Of a stretch of DNA of 64,000 bases, positions 12,560 to 23,251 are shown in pieces. Below the pieces are notes generated by a model that worked only from the letters and a program-made list of their open reading frames with translations, was not told the origin of the DNA and did no database searches. Position numbers and translations under genes: made by a program. This DNA comes from Cucumis sativus. Taxonomy: Eukaryota; Streptophyta; Magnoliopsida; Cucurbitales; Cucurbitaceae. Position 1 is the first letter of the stretch. Every line of letters starts with the position of its first letter. The stretch spans positions 19,806,307 through 19,870,306 of the forward strand of contig NC_026661.2 of the NCBI RefSeq assembly GCF_000004075.3. The letters run 5' to 3'.

Positions 12560-12935
12560 AATAAAAGTTATTCTTTTATTATATTGTATAATAATATTTC
12601 TAATAAATTAAGATTGGTATGAATTATAATTGATAATGTTATATGACTAAATACATAATTAAATTGAAGAATTAAAAACTTATTAGGATCCTAATAAGAT
12701 TAGGAATCCTAAACTTATTAGTAGGATCGAAAACCTAAACTTATTAGTAGGATCCTAATAAGATTAGGAAACCTAAGCTTATTAGGAAACCTCACAAACC
12801 CTATAAATAAGACTTTGAGGTCTTATTTTAAATACAACAAAGACATAAATTCATTATACACAAAGGGAGTATAGAGAATTTTGGTGATACAAATTGGAGA
12901 ATTGTTCTTAAATTCAACATAAAGGTATGTTTATT
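12560..12935. repeat. Palindrome-rich repeat block with promoter-like end, possible LTR fragment
   Basis: The 20-base perfect palindrome CTTATTAGGATCCTAATAAG lies at 12679-12698. A near copy with three inserted bases lies at 12740-12762, and several partial copies (TTAGGAAACCT, AAACTTATTAG) sit between and after. It is followed by CCTATAAATAAG near 12800 and an A-rich leader-like stretch. Repeated motifs followed by TATA are typical of plant LTR promoters, but I could not find LTR ends or a primer-binding site. Confidence 0.3.
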
Positions 12936-13449
12936 TTAATTGTTTATGCACGATTTGTTATATCGTAAAGTGAGATAAAAGAAAGAAAGTTTTATGTTAA
13001 ATTTAAGTTTAGTATAAGTAATATGAAAAAGAAAATTAAGAAGTAGGGGTAGAGACAATTTAAGCATTAGACTAAGTAGTGGAATTGAGGTATATATTAA
13101 ATGGAGTGATTCTACCACCTAGGGCACCTATGATAACCAATTCCAACTGTTGGAAACCTGATTTAATTTATGAAATTTTACTAAAAGAATGTGATGCAAA
13201 GATAAAGGGGAGAGAGAAAAAGTTAAAATAAGAAGATAATAAAGAATGACTATGAGTGATAACTATATCACTATGACATAATGAAAATGAAAGAGGAGAA
13301 TAAATTTGGACCATATGAAAGGTGACAGATATGGGCCAATGGCTGCTTAGAACTTGAGATCCACGGCTCCTTCCTTGTAGGATAAGCAATTAATTCACCT
13401 CAAATCCCACACTGCTTCTTCTTTCATCTTCTTCCTACCTCTAACTGTC

Positions 13450-13457
13450 TATAAATA
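13450..13457 (+). promoter_or_regulatory. TATA box of SYFPV-family copy 2
   Basis: TATAAATA lies 68 bases upstream of the ATG of the small gene, a normal plant core-promoter spacing with a short A/C-rich leader. Confidence 0.55.
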
Positions 13458-13517
13458 ATTCCAACATTTAAATCATTAATTTCCACAACCAAAATCAACT
13501 TCTACAGGATCTTCAAT

Positions 13518-13691
13518 ATGGGATTCTCGCAAATGTTCAGCTCCTGTTTTTCCCCCTCCAGAGTCTCCGACGATCGCAAAGATGATCTTCCCGGGTCAAA
13601 GAAACCCAAACGACCCGTGAAGAAGGAGCGTAAGGAAGCTCCGATTGTAGTTTCTTATTTTCCTGTTGGTTCATATGCTTCTCGCTTGTAG
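13518..13691 (+). CDS. Unrecognised small protein with C-terminal SYFPV motif (copy 2), 57 residues
   Basis: Intronless gene starting MGFSQMFSSCFSPSRVSDD and ending APIVVSYFPVGSYASRL. I do not recognise the family. The C-terminal block is shared with three neighbours; the middle is basic and hydrophilic (Lys/Arg/Pro) and looks disordered; the N-terminus has one Cys in a Ser/Phe-rich context. There is no clear signal peptide or membrane segment. A TATA box at a normal distance, conservation of the C-terminal block against divergent middles, and tandem paralogues all support a real gene. It shares the cluster with intact copies at 15823 and 17327 and is the most diverged of the three. A role as a small cytoplasmic or nuclear regulator, or as a precursor with a conserved C-terminal segment, is conjecture. 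Confidence 0.7.
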   Translation: MGFSQMFSSCFSPSRVSDDRKDDLPGSKKPKRPVKKERKEAPIVVSYFPVGSYASRL

Positions 13692-15600
13692 CTGGTGATC
13701 AAGACGCTTGCTGTGAATTGGTTTCAAAATAGGAAAGAAAGTACTCCATGAGGGGGAAAAAAAAAAGAAAGCCAATTCTAGATTATATTATTTTCGTCAT
13801 TAGAATATATATGAACATATGATATTCAAAGAAATTTATATATATATATATTGTGATTTGCAAATATTGTTAGATTATAAAATACTCTTTGGCAAGACAT
13901 TACCGATCTGTCCTATTAATTACAAGGTGCAAAATCTCTAAAACGTCCGATCAAACGCACACCACATGAACATAATGTTTTCTTGTTTTCTTTTTCGAAT
14001 ATTTACTCAATAATGATAATGACCACTTTTTTTTTAAAAGGAAAAAGAATTAAGAAAGTAATGATAATATGAATTGTTACCCAACTGATAAATTAATAAA
14101 GAATTCAGTTTATAAAACGAGAATAGTAATTCCTACAAAAGAATGTTACAATATAAATGACGCTGATAGAGTTAAAGAATATATATAGACAATGCACTCA
14201 TCTAATTAAACTTTTGAATTATAGTACGGTAAATGATTATGTAAATATACTTAAATAGGTTAGGGAGGCATTATCCTCAAACCCCACAAGTGTGTCGTAT
14301 TTGGTTATTTGAACTCATCCAAGACATTCCACCATTAATAGCGATCAACATGGTATAAAATCAAGTAAATTAAGGTAGAAAATGTAAGACAAATATTAGT
14401 CCTTAATCTAACCTAGATCGTTGTGTATAAAAGCTTCTAATACTATAAAGTATCATGTTCTTTTTAATCATGTTCCAAATATTAATGGATTGGTAGTAAT
14501 CAAATTACTAAACAAAAGTTGGAAGAATATAGTTCAAAATAGTATTTAAAACTTAATAATTTATATTCACCACATTTCAAAGGTAGTATTACTATTTCAA
14601 ACATTACCCTTTATTTGTATTTTTCTTTGTGGAAAAAGCAGTAAGTAAACAAGTATAATTTTCTTCTCTCTAATTAATAATGATCATGATAGGTCAGGAA
14701 CCAAAGTAATTCTCCAAACCCACGCCACGTGGTTTTAGATATTAATAACAAATGAAAGCAAATAACTAAAATGAAGAACTTATTAACTTTGCTTTTGTCC
14801 AATCTTTGACCCTCTCAGTTTAAACTTAATTAATGGCATAAAATCGTCACCAATTAATAATTAATAAAAAGATGTTCAAATTCATGTATGTTTTGCTTCC
14901 TCTTCAAGTTTCTTTCACTTCACCCAGAAAAACAAATGGAATGTGAAGAATATGATCTACTTCAGTCAAAGTACTCATAGGGAAGCATTGAGTTCTCATA
15001 TTGTTTATTGAGATTAAGTGGAAAACAAGAGATGTAAACAAACTATTGGAATAAACTAAAATAAATTTAAGTTAAATAATTCACCATACAATTGTCAAGA
15101 AACTTAGGAATACTCCCGGCTACAAGTCTTTTTTGTTTAATTAGGATGTAACACCTTTCATATCGAAAAAGATGACCAGTGACAACTTCTTTTTAAAAGA
15201 AATTAAATACAAGAAGTTAAAGTTAAAATTGATATATATCGTTTTCTCCCATCAAAGTTGACTTGTTGTGTTTGGGAGCCAAAATATCAATGAAGAAACA
15301 AAATCTCCAAACATTTTTAAACTTATTTTTTAAAGTTTTAGTAACTAAAAATAATATATTTAAAAACCTACTGCTCAAAATTTATATAGGTTTTTTTCTT
15401 TTTCTTTTTAATTTAGTCTAACTAATTTGTTATATATTTTAAATATTTTGTCAAATTTATTATTTTTGACCATTTTTTATATTTAAATATACTTTCAACA
15501 CTTCCATAAATATATCAAACTTATTAGTTCGAGAGGAGATGTTGAAAGTATAAAGGCGAGGAGGGTGTAGCTTTGGTGGGTTAGGGAAACAATTAGAAAA
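13692..15600. other. AT-rich spacer within the small-gene cluster
   Basis: No coding region recognised. It contains AT microsatellite tracts (for example near 13838-13850) and a CCACGTGG G-box at about 14726-14733, which has no gene close by. Confidence 0.45.
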
Positions 15601-15658
15601 GGAAAGGGAAAGGAAGAAGAAGTTTGGAAAATCTTTGCTTGTTCCCCAAATTCCACAT

Positions 15659-15664
15659 TTGACC
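15659..15664 (+). promoter_or_regulatory. W-box (TTGACC) upstream of SYFPV-family copy 3
   Basis: TTGACC followed by ATT lies 39 bases before the TATA box at 15703. The same TTGACCATT lies 32 bases before the TATA box of copy 4. WRKY factors bind TTGAC(C/T), so stress or wound regulation is possible; the motif is short and this is inference. Confidence 0.35.
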
Positions 15665-15702
15665 ATTTTTTTACTTCTACGAGTACAACCCCTCATGTTC
15701 AC

Positions 15703-15710
15703 TATAAATA
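15703..15710 (+). promoter_or_regulatory. TATA box of SYFPV-family copy 3
   Basis: TATAAATA in the context CACTATAAATACACC, 120 bases upstream of the ATG. The same context (CCACTATAAAT) is found before copy 4, showing that the promoter was duplicated with the gene. Confidence 0.6.
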
Positions 15711-15822
15711 CACCTACTTTTCTTCATTTTCAAAATCAAAACCAAAACAAAACCCATTTCTCAAACTTTGCCTCTGCTTTGATTTCTGTTAGATTAAAAC
15801 CCAAAACACAGAGTAATTCAAA

Positions 15823-16026
15823 ATGCTTTCTTCTGTCTTAGTTTCAACATTGTTGGGTTGCTTCATTCCTTCTAAATCTCCAAAGGTCTCTCATGAAGAA
15901 CAACAACATTCAAACTCCAAACTCAAACAACAGAAATCAATATCTGATTCCTCATTAAAACAGTCCCCTAAAGCTCCAATAATTGTCTCTTATTTCCCTG
16001 TTTCTTCAAATCTCTCTCGCTTGTAA
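15823..16026 (+). CDS. Unrecognised small protein with C-terminal SYFPV motif (copy 3), 67 residues
   Basis: Intronless gene starting MLSSVLVSTLLGCFIPSKS and ending KAPIIVSYFPVSSNLSRL. The middle (HEEQQHSNSKLKQQK) is polar and probably disordered. The N-terminal 14 residues are mildly hydrophobic before a Cys, which could be a weak membrane anchor or lipidation context rather than a classic signal peptide. The leader, TATA region and coding sequence are nearly collinear with copy 4, about 1.5 kb downstream, so the two arose from a fairly recent tandem duplication. Differences between them are mostly conservative and keep the frame, which argues for function. The family is not known to me; no activity is assigned. 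Confidence 0.75.
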   Translation: MLSSVLVSTLLGCFIPSKSPKVSHEEQQHSNSKLKQQKSISDSSLKQSPKAPIIVSYFPVSSNLSRL

Positions 16027-16129
16027 TTTTCCCCATTGTCAACTCTGTTCTGAACTGCAAGTGACTTCAACTGAATCAAAGGCTGGAGAAGATGAAGTTT
16101 TTTTTCTTTCTTTTGTTGTCTTGATGGAG

Positions 16130-17150
16130 TTTAGTAAATACTTGTTTGTTCTACCTCTGTTTTGATTATTGTTATTGTGAGGTGGGTGAGGTCAATACTT
16201 TCTTTATTTATTGGAGATTTAATAATATTCAACTTTTGTTTTATTGGTTTTTTCTTCACATTTTTCAATCTTATCTTCAATTAAAATGTATAATTATTTA
16301 AAAAAAAACATAAAAAGTTAGGATTGAATTACTTAATGGCGAAAAACTCATTATCAAATAAATGACCCAAACCAAAATACATCCCTATCTCTTAAAACTA
16401 ATGTTAAACGTTTGCTTGCAAAGAAGCATGCTTTAATGCACTAGCTTTGAGTTTTGACTTAAAAGCTCTTAAAAATTCAAAATCAAAAGACAAAGTGCAC
16501 CACTTTTGCTCGCATAAACCAAATTATTCGTCTTTTATAAACCGAGTGTTGTGATAGACTTGTTTATTACAAATCCACAAATCTAACATCCCAAACTCAC
16601 ATCTCTTGTTGCTCTGAGTGAAAAAACCACAAATCCTAAAACAAATAATTATAATGAAATAATTTAACTTAAAAACTTTTGTTCCAAAGCTAAATCCTAA
16701 AACATGAATTTAGTTAGAATTTTATTTAGTGATGTTAAAAGAGGAAAGAGAGGTGAAAAAGCAGGGATTTTGGTCAAAAGAAGTATGGTTTTTAATTATT
16801 TGAGAAAGCATGATGTTGTTTCTTTGAACTTCCAACTCTTCTTCCCCCAAGACTGTCTTTATATTCACTTAGTTGTTTGAAAAAAAAAACAAGTGAGTGA
16901 CTCATTTAGACCATGCTATTTGGTGTTGTTTTTTCAGTTTTTCAACTTATAATTCTACTCCCTACTTTTACTGTGGATTTCTTGTTAGAAAAAATACGTA
17001 TATGTTAATTATGATTGAATTAAATTATGTTTGGGTTGAAAGTAATTATTGGTCACATGATATAATATGATAAAAAGTATAGAAAGGGTGTGAGTGATTG
17101 ACATTGTACCTTCGCATACAAGTTCATCAAAAAAAGAAAAATACAACTTT
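16130..17150. other. Spacer between copies 3 and 4 of the small family
   Basis: The first part after 16026 is the copy 3 3' region. The rest is AT-rich; no further gene recognised. Similarity to the copy 3 upstream region resumes at about 17150. Confidence 0.45.
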
Positions 17151-17188
17151 GCAAAGCCAATACTTGTTCCCCAAGTTCAACATTTTGA

Positions 17189-17232
17189 TTGACCATTCTC
17201 CACTTTTTGTAGTCCTCATGTCCACTATAAAT
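17189..17232 (+). promoter_or_regulatory. W-box and TATA box of SYFPV-family copy 4
   Basis: TTGACC at 17189-17194 and TATAAAT at 17226-17232, 95 bases upstream of the ATG. Order and context match the promoter of copy 3. Confidence 0.5.
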
Positions 17233-17326
17233 CCAACACTATTTATCTTCATTCTCAAAATCAAAACAAAACCCATTTCTCAAAATTTGTCTCTGCTTTG
17301 GATTTTGTTACATTAGTAATTAAAAA

Positions 17327-17533
17327 ATGCCTTCTTCTGCCTCAGTTTCAACTTTGTTTGGTTGTTTCCTTCCTTCTAAATCTTCAAAGGTCTCCCATGA
17401 AGAACAACAACATTCAAACTCAAAACTCAAACAACAGAAACCGAAATCTGATTCATCAACATCAACACAGTCTCCTAAAGCTCCAATAGTCCTTTCTTAT
17501 TTCCCTGTTTCTTCAAATCTCTCTCGCTTGTGA
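17327..17533 (+). CDS. Unrecognised small protein with C-terminal SYFPV motif (copy 4), 68 residues
   Basis: Intronless gene starting MPSSASVSTLFGCFLPSKS and ending KAPIVLSYFPVSSNLSRL. Close paralogue of copy 3: the stretch KVSHEEQQHSNSKLKQQK is identical, while the segment before the C-terminal block differs (Ser/Thr-rich in this copy). The conserved end directly abuts the stop codon in all intact copies, suggesting that the free C-terminus matters. No signal peptide, transmembrane helix or enzyme motif is visible. TATA and W-box motifs upstream match those of copy 3. Function unknown. Confidence 0.75.
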   Translation: MPSSASVSTLFGCFLPSKSSKVSHEEQQHSNSKLKQQKPKSDSSTSTQSPKAPIVLSYFPVSSNLSRL

Positions 17534-17639
17534 TTTTCTTTTCCCGTTATCAACTATGTTCTCTAGTGGACGACTCCTACTGAATCCAAGGTTGAAGAAG
17601 ATGAAGCCTTTTCTTTCATTCTTCTATTTGGGATTTTCA

Positions 17640-18650
17640 TATTGTTGCCTTTTCTGCTGTAACTTTGTTTATTGATTTGTTCTTCGTTGGAGACCTTATA
17701 TGTATATATAGATTTTTATATTCAAATAATTTTGGCATTTCAAATGTTAAAATAGTGCCAAGATTCTTCATTGTTCGATGTGTACAATCTAACAAAATAT
17801 AATATCTTTGGATATGAAAGATATGTTTGAAAATTAATTTTTTTTAATAAAAAGTGGGATAATAAAATCGGACATAATTGATATGAAGTTAAATTATACT
17901 CAATTTAGCATTTGAAAATTGAATTTTTTTGTTGATGATTTATTGGTTTATCAAGAGAACTGGAAAGAGCAAGAGAATAACAGAGGTTTTATATTAGGGT
18001 TTTTACCATGACTACGATGAAACTGAAATAAGCGTGAATTAAGAAGAAGAAAAAATCCATTTTTCTTGGATTGTGTTAGTTAAAAGCATTTCTCACAAGA
18101 GAAAAATCAATTCTTTGTTAATTATTTTGATTTAAACCACTGATAATGGAAAATTGAATTTCCAATTCATAAAATAGTGGCAGTCAAGAGCAGTAGAAGC
18201 CGTGATTCTTCATGTGATTATAAAACTGCCTCCGAGTCTCTTTGTTTGGAATGAAGATGGCTCAACTGCCAGGACAGAGTTAATATGACAGCAAGAAACG
18301 TCTTCATCATAAAAGTTATAGATATAACGTATATGAGTAAACCAATCTATTAATATCATCAATATGTCAATGAAGATAATGACGACATTCAAATAAATTT
18401 AGAGCTTGTTAAGAACGACTTTCTTAACGAACAGTTGAGTTTCATTATCATTATCAGTCAAATTTCTGTTGATAAAACAAGATTGTGCGTGTTGATAAAA
18501 CAAGATTGTGCGTGTTGAACAATGCTATGACTCGCATGGATAGGAGGTAGGAGCAGTCATTGATGCAATTAACCAAATTAAATTGGGAACAAACGTTTCA
18601 CCAAACGAAGCGTGTGAGAAAAATTTGTCGCCAGCAACAGTAAACATTTG
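17640..18650. other. Spacer between the small-gene cluster and the TBL gene
   Basis: AT-rich, no recognised gene. It holds a perfect 23-base direct repeat at 18468-18490 and 18491-18513. The right end is likely the 3' untranslated region of the TBL gene. Confidence 0.45.
18468..18513. repeat. Two-copy 23-bp tandem repeat
   Basis: The unit beginning GTTGATAAAACAAG is repeated head to tail without a mismatch, as expected from a recent slippage duplication. It lies downstream of the TBL gene. Confidence 0.8.
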
Positions 18651-18917
18651 TGAAAAAACAAAAATGGTATTATTGATACTATTCTCATACTATGAGTCGA
18701 AATAGCTCGGCATTTTCACTTTGTAGAAGACATCGATACGTGTGACATCCTTTTCAACAGTACCTTCAGGCAGCCTATTTGGTGTAATGTAAATTGATAA
18801 ATTCTTAGGTACAAGTACAACCATTACTAAGAATCTTGTATACTCTAGCCTTCTTGGACTACAAAAAATGAATGGTGGAATCTACTTGTGAATGTCTTGA
18901 AGCACTGTCATTGAAAA

Positions 18918-21266
18918 CTATATCTGTGCAATTAGAAGTTCATTCCATGTGTCTGGTATGCCAGGTAAGCACCAATGCAAGCAATCACTTGTGTTTAGGA
19001 TTGCTCTACGAGTGTAGCGCGAGACGTGGCCTTCGTCGCGCAACTGAGAGATGGCAGTTACATCCAAGATTTTTACCTTGGTACCCTTTAAAGCACTTTC
19101 AACAACAATGTCACTGGATCCATCTTGGACAACCTCGCTCCCGCCCGACATTGGAATCATATTATCACAGGATCCCCCAGTGTTCCAATCCCCGTTGAAG
19201 AAATGTCTAGGCGAGATTGTCCTAAAGAAAACTTTTAGATTATGAGGATGCAGGGGAAGTTGTGAATCGATCCATCGGGCAATGCTGTAGACAGTCAAGT
19301 TCTTGGCATTCGCCATATCCAAAGGCTTCTTTTCTTCTGCTGGTTTTCCATCAACATACATCACCCACCTATTTGCTTGAAGTTTTCCCCTGTTCCAATG
19401 GTGACCTGTATTTAAAACCAATACATGAAATTGATGGAAGAACTTTCTCATGAAAGCTGGGGGTTGGTCCAAATGCATCGCAATATCTGTTAATGGATCT
19501 GTTCTATTAAGAGGTTCTAGATCAGACAGGCTCGCTGACCAGTAATATAGAATCGTGGTGTTTGTGTTTGGAAACCGATAAACCCACCCGTCTGGTCGAA
19601 GAGCTCCAGGGGCTTTCGCGAGACCGTATTCTCTTCCCACGTCTTCGACTTCAGGACTTTCTTCACCACCAGTGAGCATACACATCAAAGATTGGAACTG
19701 CTGCCTACCCAAGGAATCTCCTATAAATGCAAGTGTTTTGTTCTGCATTCTAGAAATCAAAATGGTATTCAAATCTCTAGAAATAACAAGTTTTAAGTAT
19801 ACGATACACAGATGATAAAACCATTTTCATACAACTACAAAACCAAGCCTATATACAGGTCAAATGCAGAACCGCCCTACTTCAGAAACTGAAAGTAACA
19901 TTATATTATTTGCAACACATGAGGTGAAAATCTCAAATACCTTCTCAAGAATGAAGAACGCTCAAACTCTGGCATATAGCAATTTTCCGGTTGCCACCTG
20001 TATCCTTCATACGAAAAATCCTTTCTTTTTGTAAGTCTACAGGCCCACATTATTGATAGCCATTGTTTACATCCAAATCCAGAATACCATGGACGCCTGT
20101 TGTCTTCAACCCATCTACCTTTGGCGTAGTTGCAAACTGAAAGAGCAGCAATATCTTAGATATGAAACGGATAACATTTTTTTAAGGAGAATATAATTTA
20201 TGCATGAATCAAGCAAATCTGGCTTGTGGCATATTCTAAACAAAAGATGAATTCAGTTTCAAGGGTAACATTAAGAACGAACAACTATGTGGTGACAATT
20301 TGAGAATCTAGACTCTACCTTTAGAGGAAGGAGACAAGATAACACCATCTTCATTGTCTTTTAATTCGGGAGTGGGCTTGGAGGAAGAATCAGCATCAGA
20401 GTTGTGTGAGATTTCTCTTGGTTTTTCTTTTTCATCAGTATTAGTACTTCTTTCCTTCATTTTATCCTCTGACTTGACCACTTCATTCTTTGGCTTAGTT
20501 GATGTTGAGGAACTATTTGACACGCCCACTACATATTCTAAGTCATGATAGAGAAAATTAATCCACAAGTTATAAGCACAATGCAAGTGAAGGAATTGTA
20601 CATGGAGAAAAGAGAGAGAGAGAACATGAAAGATTTAAGCAAATCAAGTTTAGACAGTCATTCTTCTTTAGAGGAGTTACAAATTCATGCTTGTTTTAGT
20701 GGTATAGCATTCAAGAGCTGATTAGCATTGTGATCTTTAGATCACGGAAGGAAAAAAAAACCATAATTACATCTCTATTTTTACTTCTCAATCAAATTAT
20801 CCAAATTTGATATTCTTAAAACAACACCAGAAATGGTAAAAAAAAAACAGAATTAAGAAAATCATTAAAGTTCATGGTAGGCCATACACAGTGATACATG
20901 TAGGTAACAACTTTCACATCTATGACCAATTGCAAACCAAGAAACAGATTGATGACAATTAAGCATTCAAGTCAAGTTACCAAAGATAGAAAGCACGGAA
21001 TTCTACAAATAATATCCCATCAAAGCCTTTACACATTTATCCCATTCATATTAGAAAGTAGAAAGAATATGATAATTAATCATATAATTATGATCAGTTG
21101 GCTAAATACCTGAAACTGGTATCATATACTGCTCTCTTGTCAATGGAAGAAAACTGGCAATATATTTTTTATCCCAAGCCCAGAACAATACGGTTGTAAA
21201 CATAAGAACAACCAGAGCAATGGAAAGATATCCCCCCCTCAGCCTGGTGATGTTTCCACCTTTCAT
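18918..21266 (-). CDS. TRICHOME BIREFRINGENCE-LIKE protein (TBL14/16-type), 4 coding exons
   Basis: Golgi type II membrane protein of the TBL/DUF231 family, whose members O-acetylate cell-wall polysaccharides such as xylan, mannan or pectin. Exons on the minus strand are 21266-21110, 20537-20319, 20136-19941 and 19749-18918, giving 467 residues. A membrane anchor is at about residues 14-31 ([19 protein letters not shown]). A Ser/Lys-rich stem is encoded by exon 2. The TBL domain has [10 protein letters not shown], the GDSL motif GDSLGRQQ with GDS at 201-203, and the C-terminal [16 protein letters not shown] with D446 and H449, completing the Ser-Asp-His set. The start ATG begins [13 protein letters not shown] place it near TBL14/TBL16 from overall likeness; the substrate cannot be read from sequence. 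A G-box lies at 22041. Confidence 0.92.
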
Positions 21267-21269
21267 CTC

Positions 21270-22000
21270 TTGCTTATATGAACATGTATTGAAAAAATTC
21301 CCTCAGGTCACTTTAGGGGCATTTCTTCAGCACATTAGCATATGCCTCTCTATGTAACTGTGTCTACATATAAAAATTTGCAGACATATCAGCAAAAACA
21401 AAACGACAAATAAAAAAAAAATAAAAAATCTTAATTCCAGTTCCCTAGACGACATTATGGAAGAAAATGAATTGCTAATTGGTTAGCTCCAAAAGATTGT
21501 CTAACACAATGCCATTGAAATAGCTAACAACAAAGTGACAGCCACACGAGGTTCTCAAACAAATGTGAATTTGGAAAGTAGAAGCTAAAACCATCAGTTA
21601 TGCCAGAGCTAAATCGATCAAGGAGAGAGTGTTAAAGAAACTAAGCTGCCACAATCAATCAGAACCCAAATGTGATTTTGTACAATTAACCCACCGATCG
21701 ATTCGACTCATTGTGATTTCTAAGAAAATAAGAGGAGGGTAAGGAAGAAAAAGCTAAAACAATGGAGATTGCAGTGAAAAAGGTGAATAAAACAAGAAAA
21801 TTCACGCACCCAAATGTGGGAAAGTAGGAGATGGAGATGCTGGCGCGGTTTCTTAGGAGAAAATCTTAGGCAATTAACATTTGAAGAGAGAAATACAGAG
21901 CTCTTCTCTCAAAATGATTAGATCCAAAGGAAAGTTCAGAGACGATGATGAGACAAAAGAGAGGTTTCTTCAGCACCAAAGACTGAATACAGAGATCGCC
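21270..22000 (-). other. Probable 5' leader, likely spliced, of the TBL gene
   Basis: Upstream of the TBL ATG the minus strand alternates between AT-rich and pyrimidine-rich stretches typical of leader plus intron. I could not settle the splice sites. The pyrimidine-rich part near 21900-22000 may be the first non-coding exon. Confidence 0.3.
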
Positions 22001-22040
22001 TTTGGTGAAACTTGAATGACTAAAATACCCCTTACGTTTC

Positions 22041-22048
22041 CCACGTGG
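22041..22048. promoter_or_regulatory. G-box CCACGTGG upstream of the TBL gene
   Basis: Perfect CCACGTGG palindrome followed by CG, a bZIP/bHLH site, at the likely upstream edge of the TBL leader and in the divergent spacer toward the SUMT gene. Confidence 0.45.
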
Positions 22049-22059
22049 CGTGTTGTGAT

Positions 22060-23200
22060 TGTTTGTGTCCCAAGCTGCTAAGAGGGTAGTTCGATTTATT
22101 TAAATTGTTCCTTTTCTTTATGATAACATATTATTTTACTATTTTCTAAATAAATTCATTGTTTTGCTTTACATGAAAACAACTTTTTCTTTTTCGTTTT
22201 TAATTTTAAAAGATTGTTTGTAAAAGTTTGAACAACAGAATATTATTATTAAAAGCTTAAAATACAATTTTTTGTTCCTTTAATCTTAATTTATACTATC
22301 AAATATTCAATTTTTTAAAATAAATTGAATTTAACAATCTAATCTCTAGAATTAAAATTAGAGAGAGTAGGAATGTATGTTTAAAAGTAAAAGAGACTAA
22401 AATTAGATAAATTCTAAAATCTAAAATATATGTTAGCCTTCTCTATCATAGATTCTTTTTTTGGTGCTCACGTGGAATATAATACGAAGATTATTTGGGA
22501 GAGATTTGTTTACGTGCTCTTGTACGGTTATTTGGTGTTAGCAAGGTTTGAATGTCATATTTATATTACTATGACCTATAGAGACTCGTTCAAGTTATAG
22601 GAAGGAGATTGATAAAGTGTTTGATGCTTGTAGAGCTGTTGAAATGAGATCTATTTCATAAATGGTATCCAAATATCAAAGCTTTGAAGGGTTAATGGTA
22701 CATCCTTTAGGTGAGTTGGATGGGTGTTATAGTGGGTTGACTTCCTACATTTCCTTCCCCTTCTAAATTAGCAACTCAATGTGATCATGGCAGGGTGAGG
22801 TGGACTCGATTGGATTGTTCTTTCTCCCATCATTCTTGATGAAGAGGTTCAACTATAAAATCATTTTCTTTCTAAACAATTTGGGACAAGGTTAGCTGTG
22901 CTAGCCTTAGAACAAATAAATTAAAATTAAGAAAGGGAAAAAAAAGGAGAAAAAAAACTTTCCTTTTAACAAAGAGGCATATGCCGAGAGCAGCCTGAAA
23001 TTGTATAACTTAATTAAATCTAAAAAGAGAAGAAGAAAACCACCAAAAATCCTCATCTAAGTCTCAAATTCACTGAATCCAGTCCAAAGGAATTTCAAAT
23101 TGGTCTCTCCCACATCTCAAAAGGCCATTCCTTTCCTTTTGCCTTCTCATCTTCCTCAAATTCCAATGTATTAGAGCCAACCAGCCGCTTCTTATTTTAT
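22060..23200. other. Divergent intergenic region between TBL and SUMT genes
   Basis: AT-rich up to about 22450, then less AT-rich to 22860, without an ORF that I can assign. Some of the middle could be decayed transposon sequence. The last 200 bases before 23252 are C/T-rich and look like the SUMT leader. Confidence 0.4.
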
Positions 23201-23251
23201 CCCCATATTTATTCCAAACCCAATTCCCCTTTTTCCCACTTCTCCTTTCCC

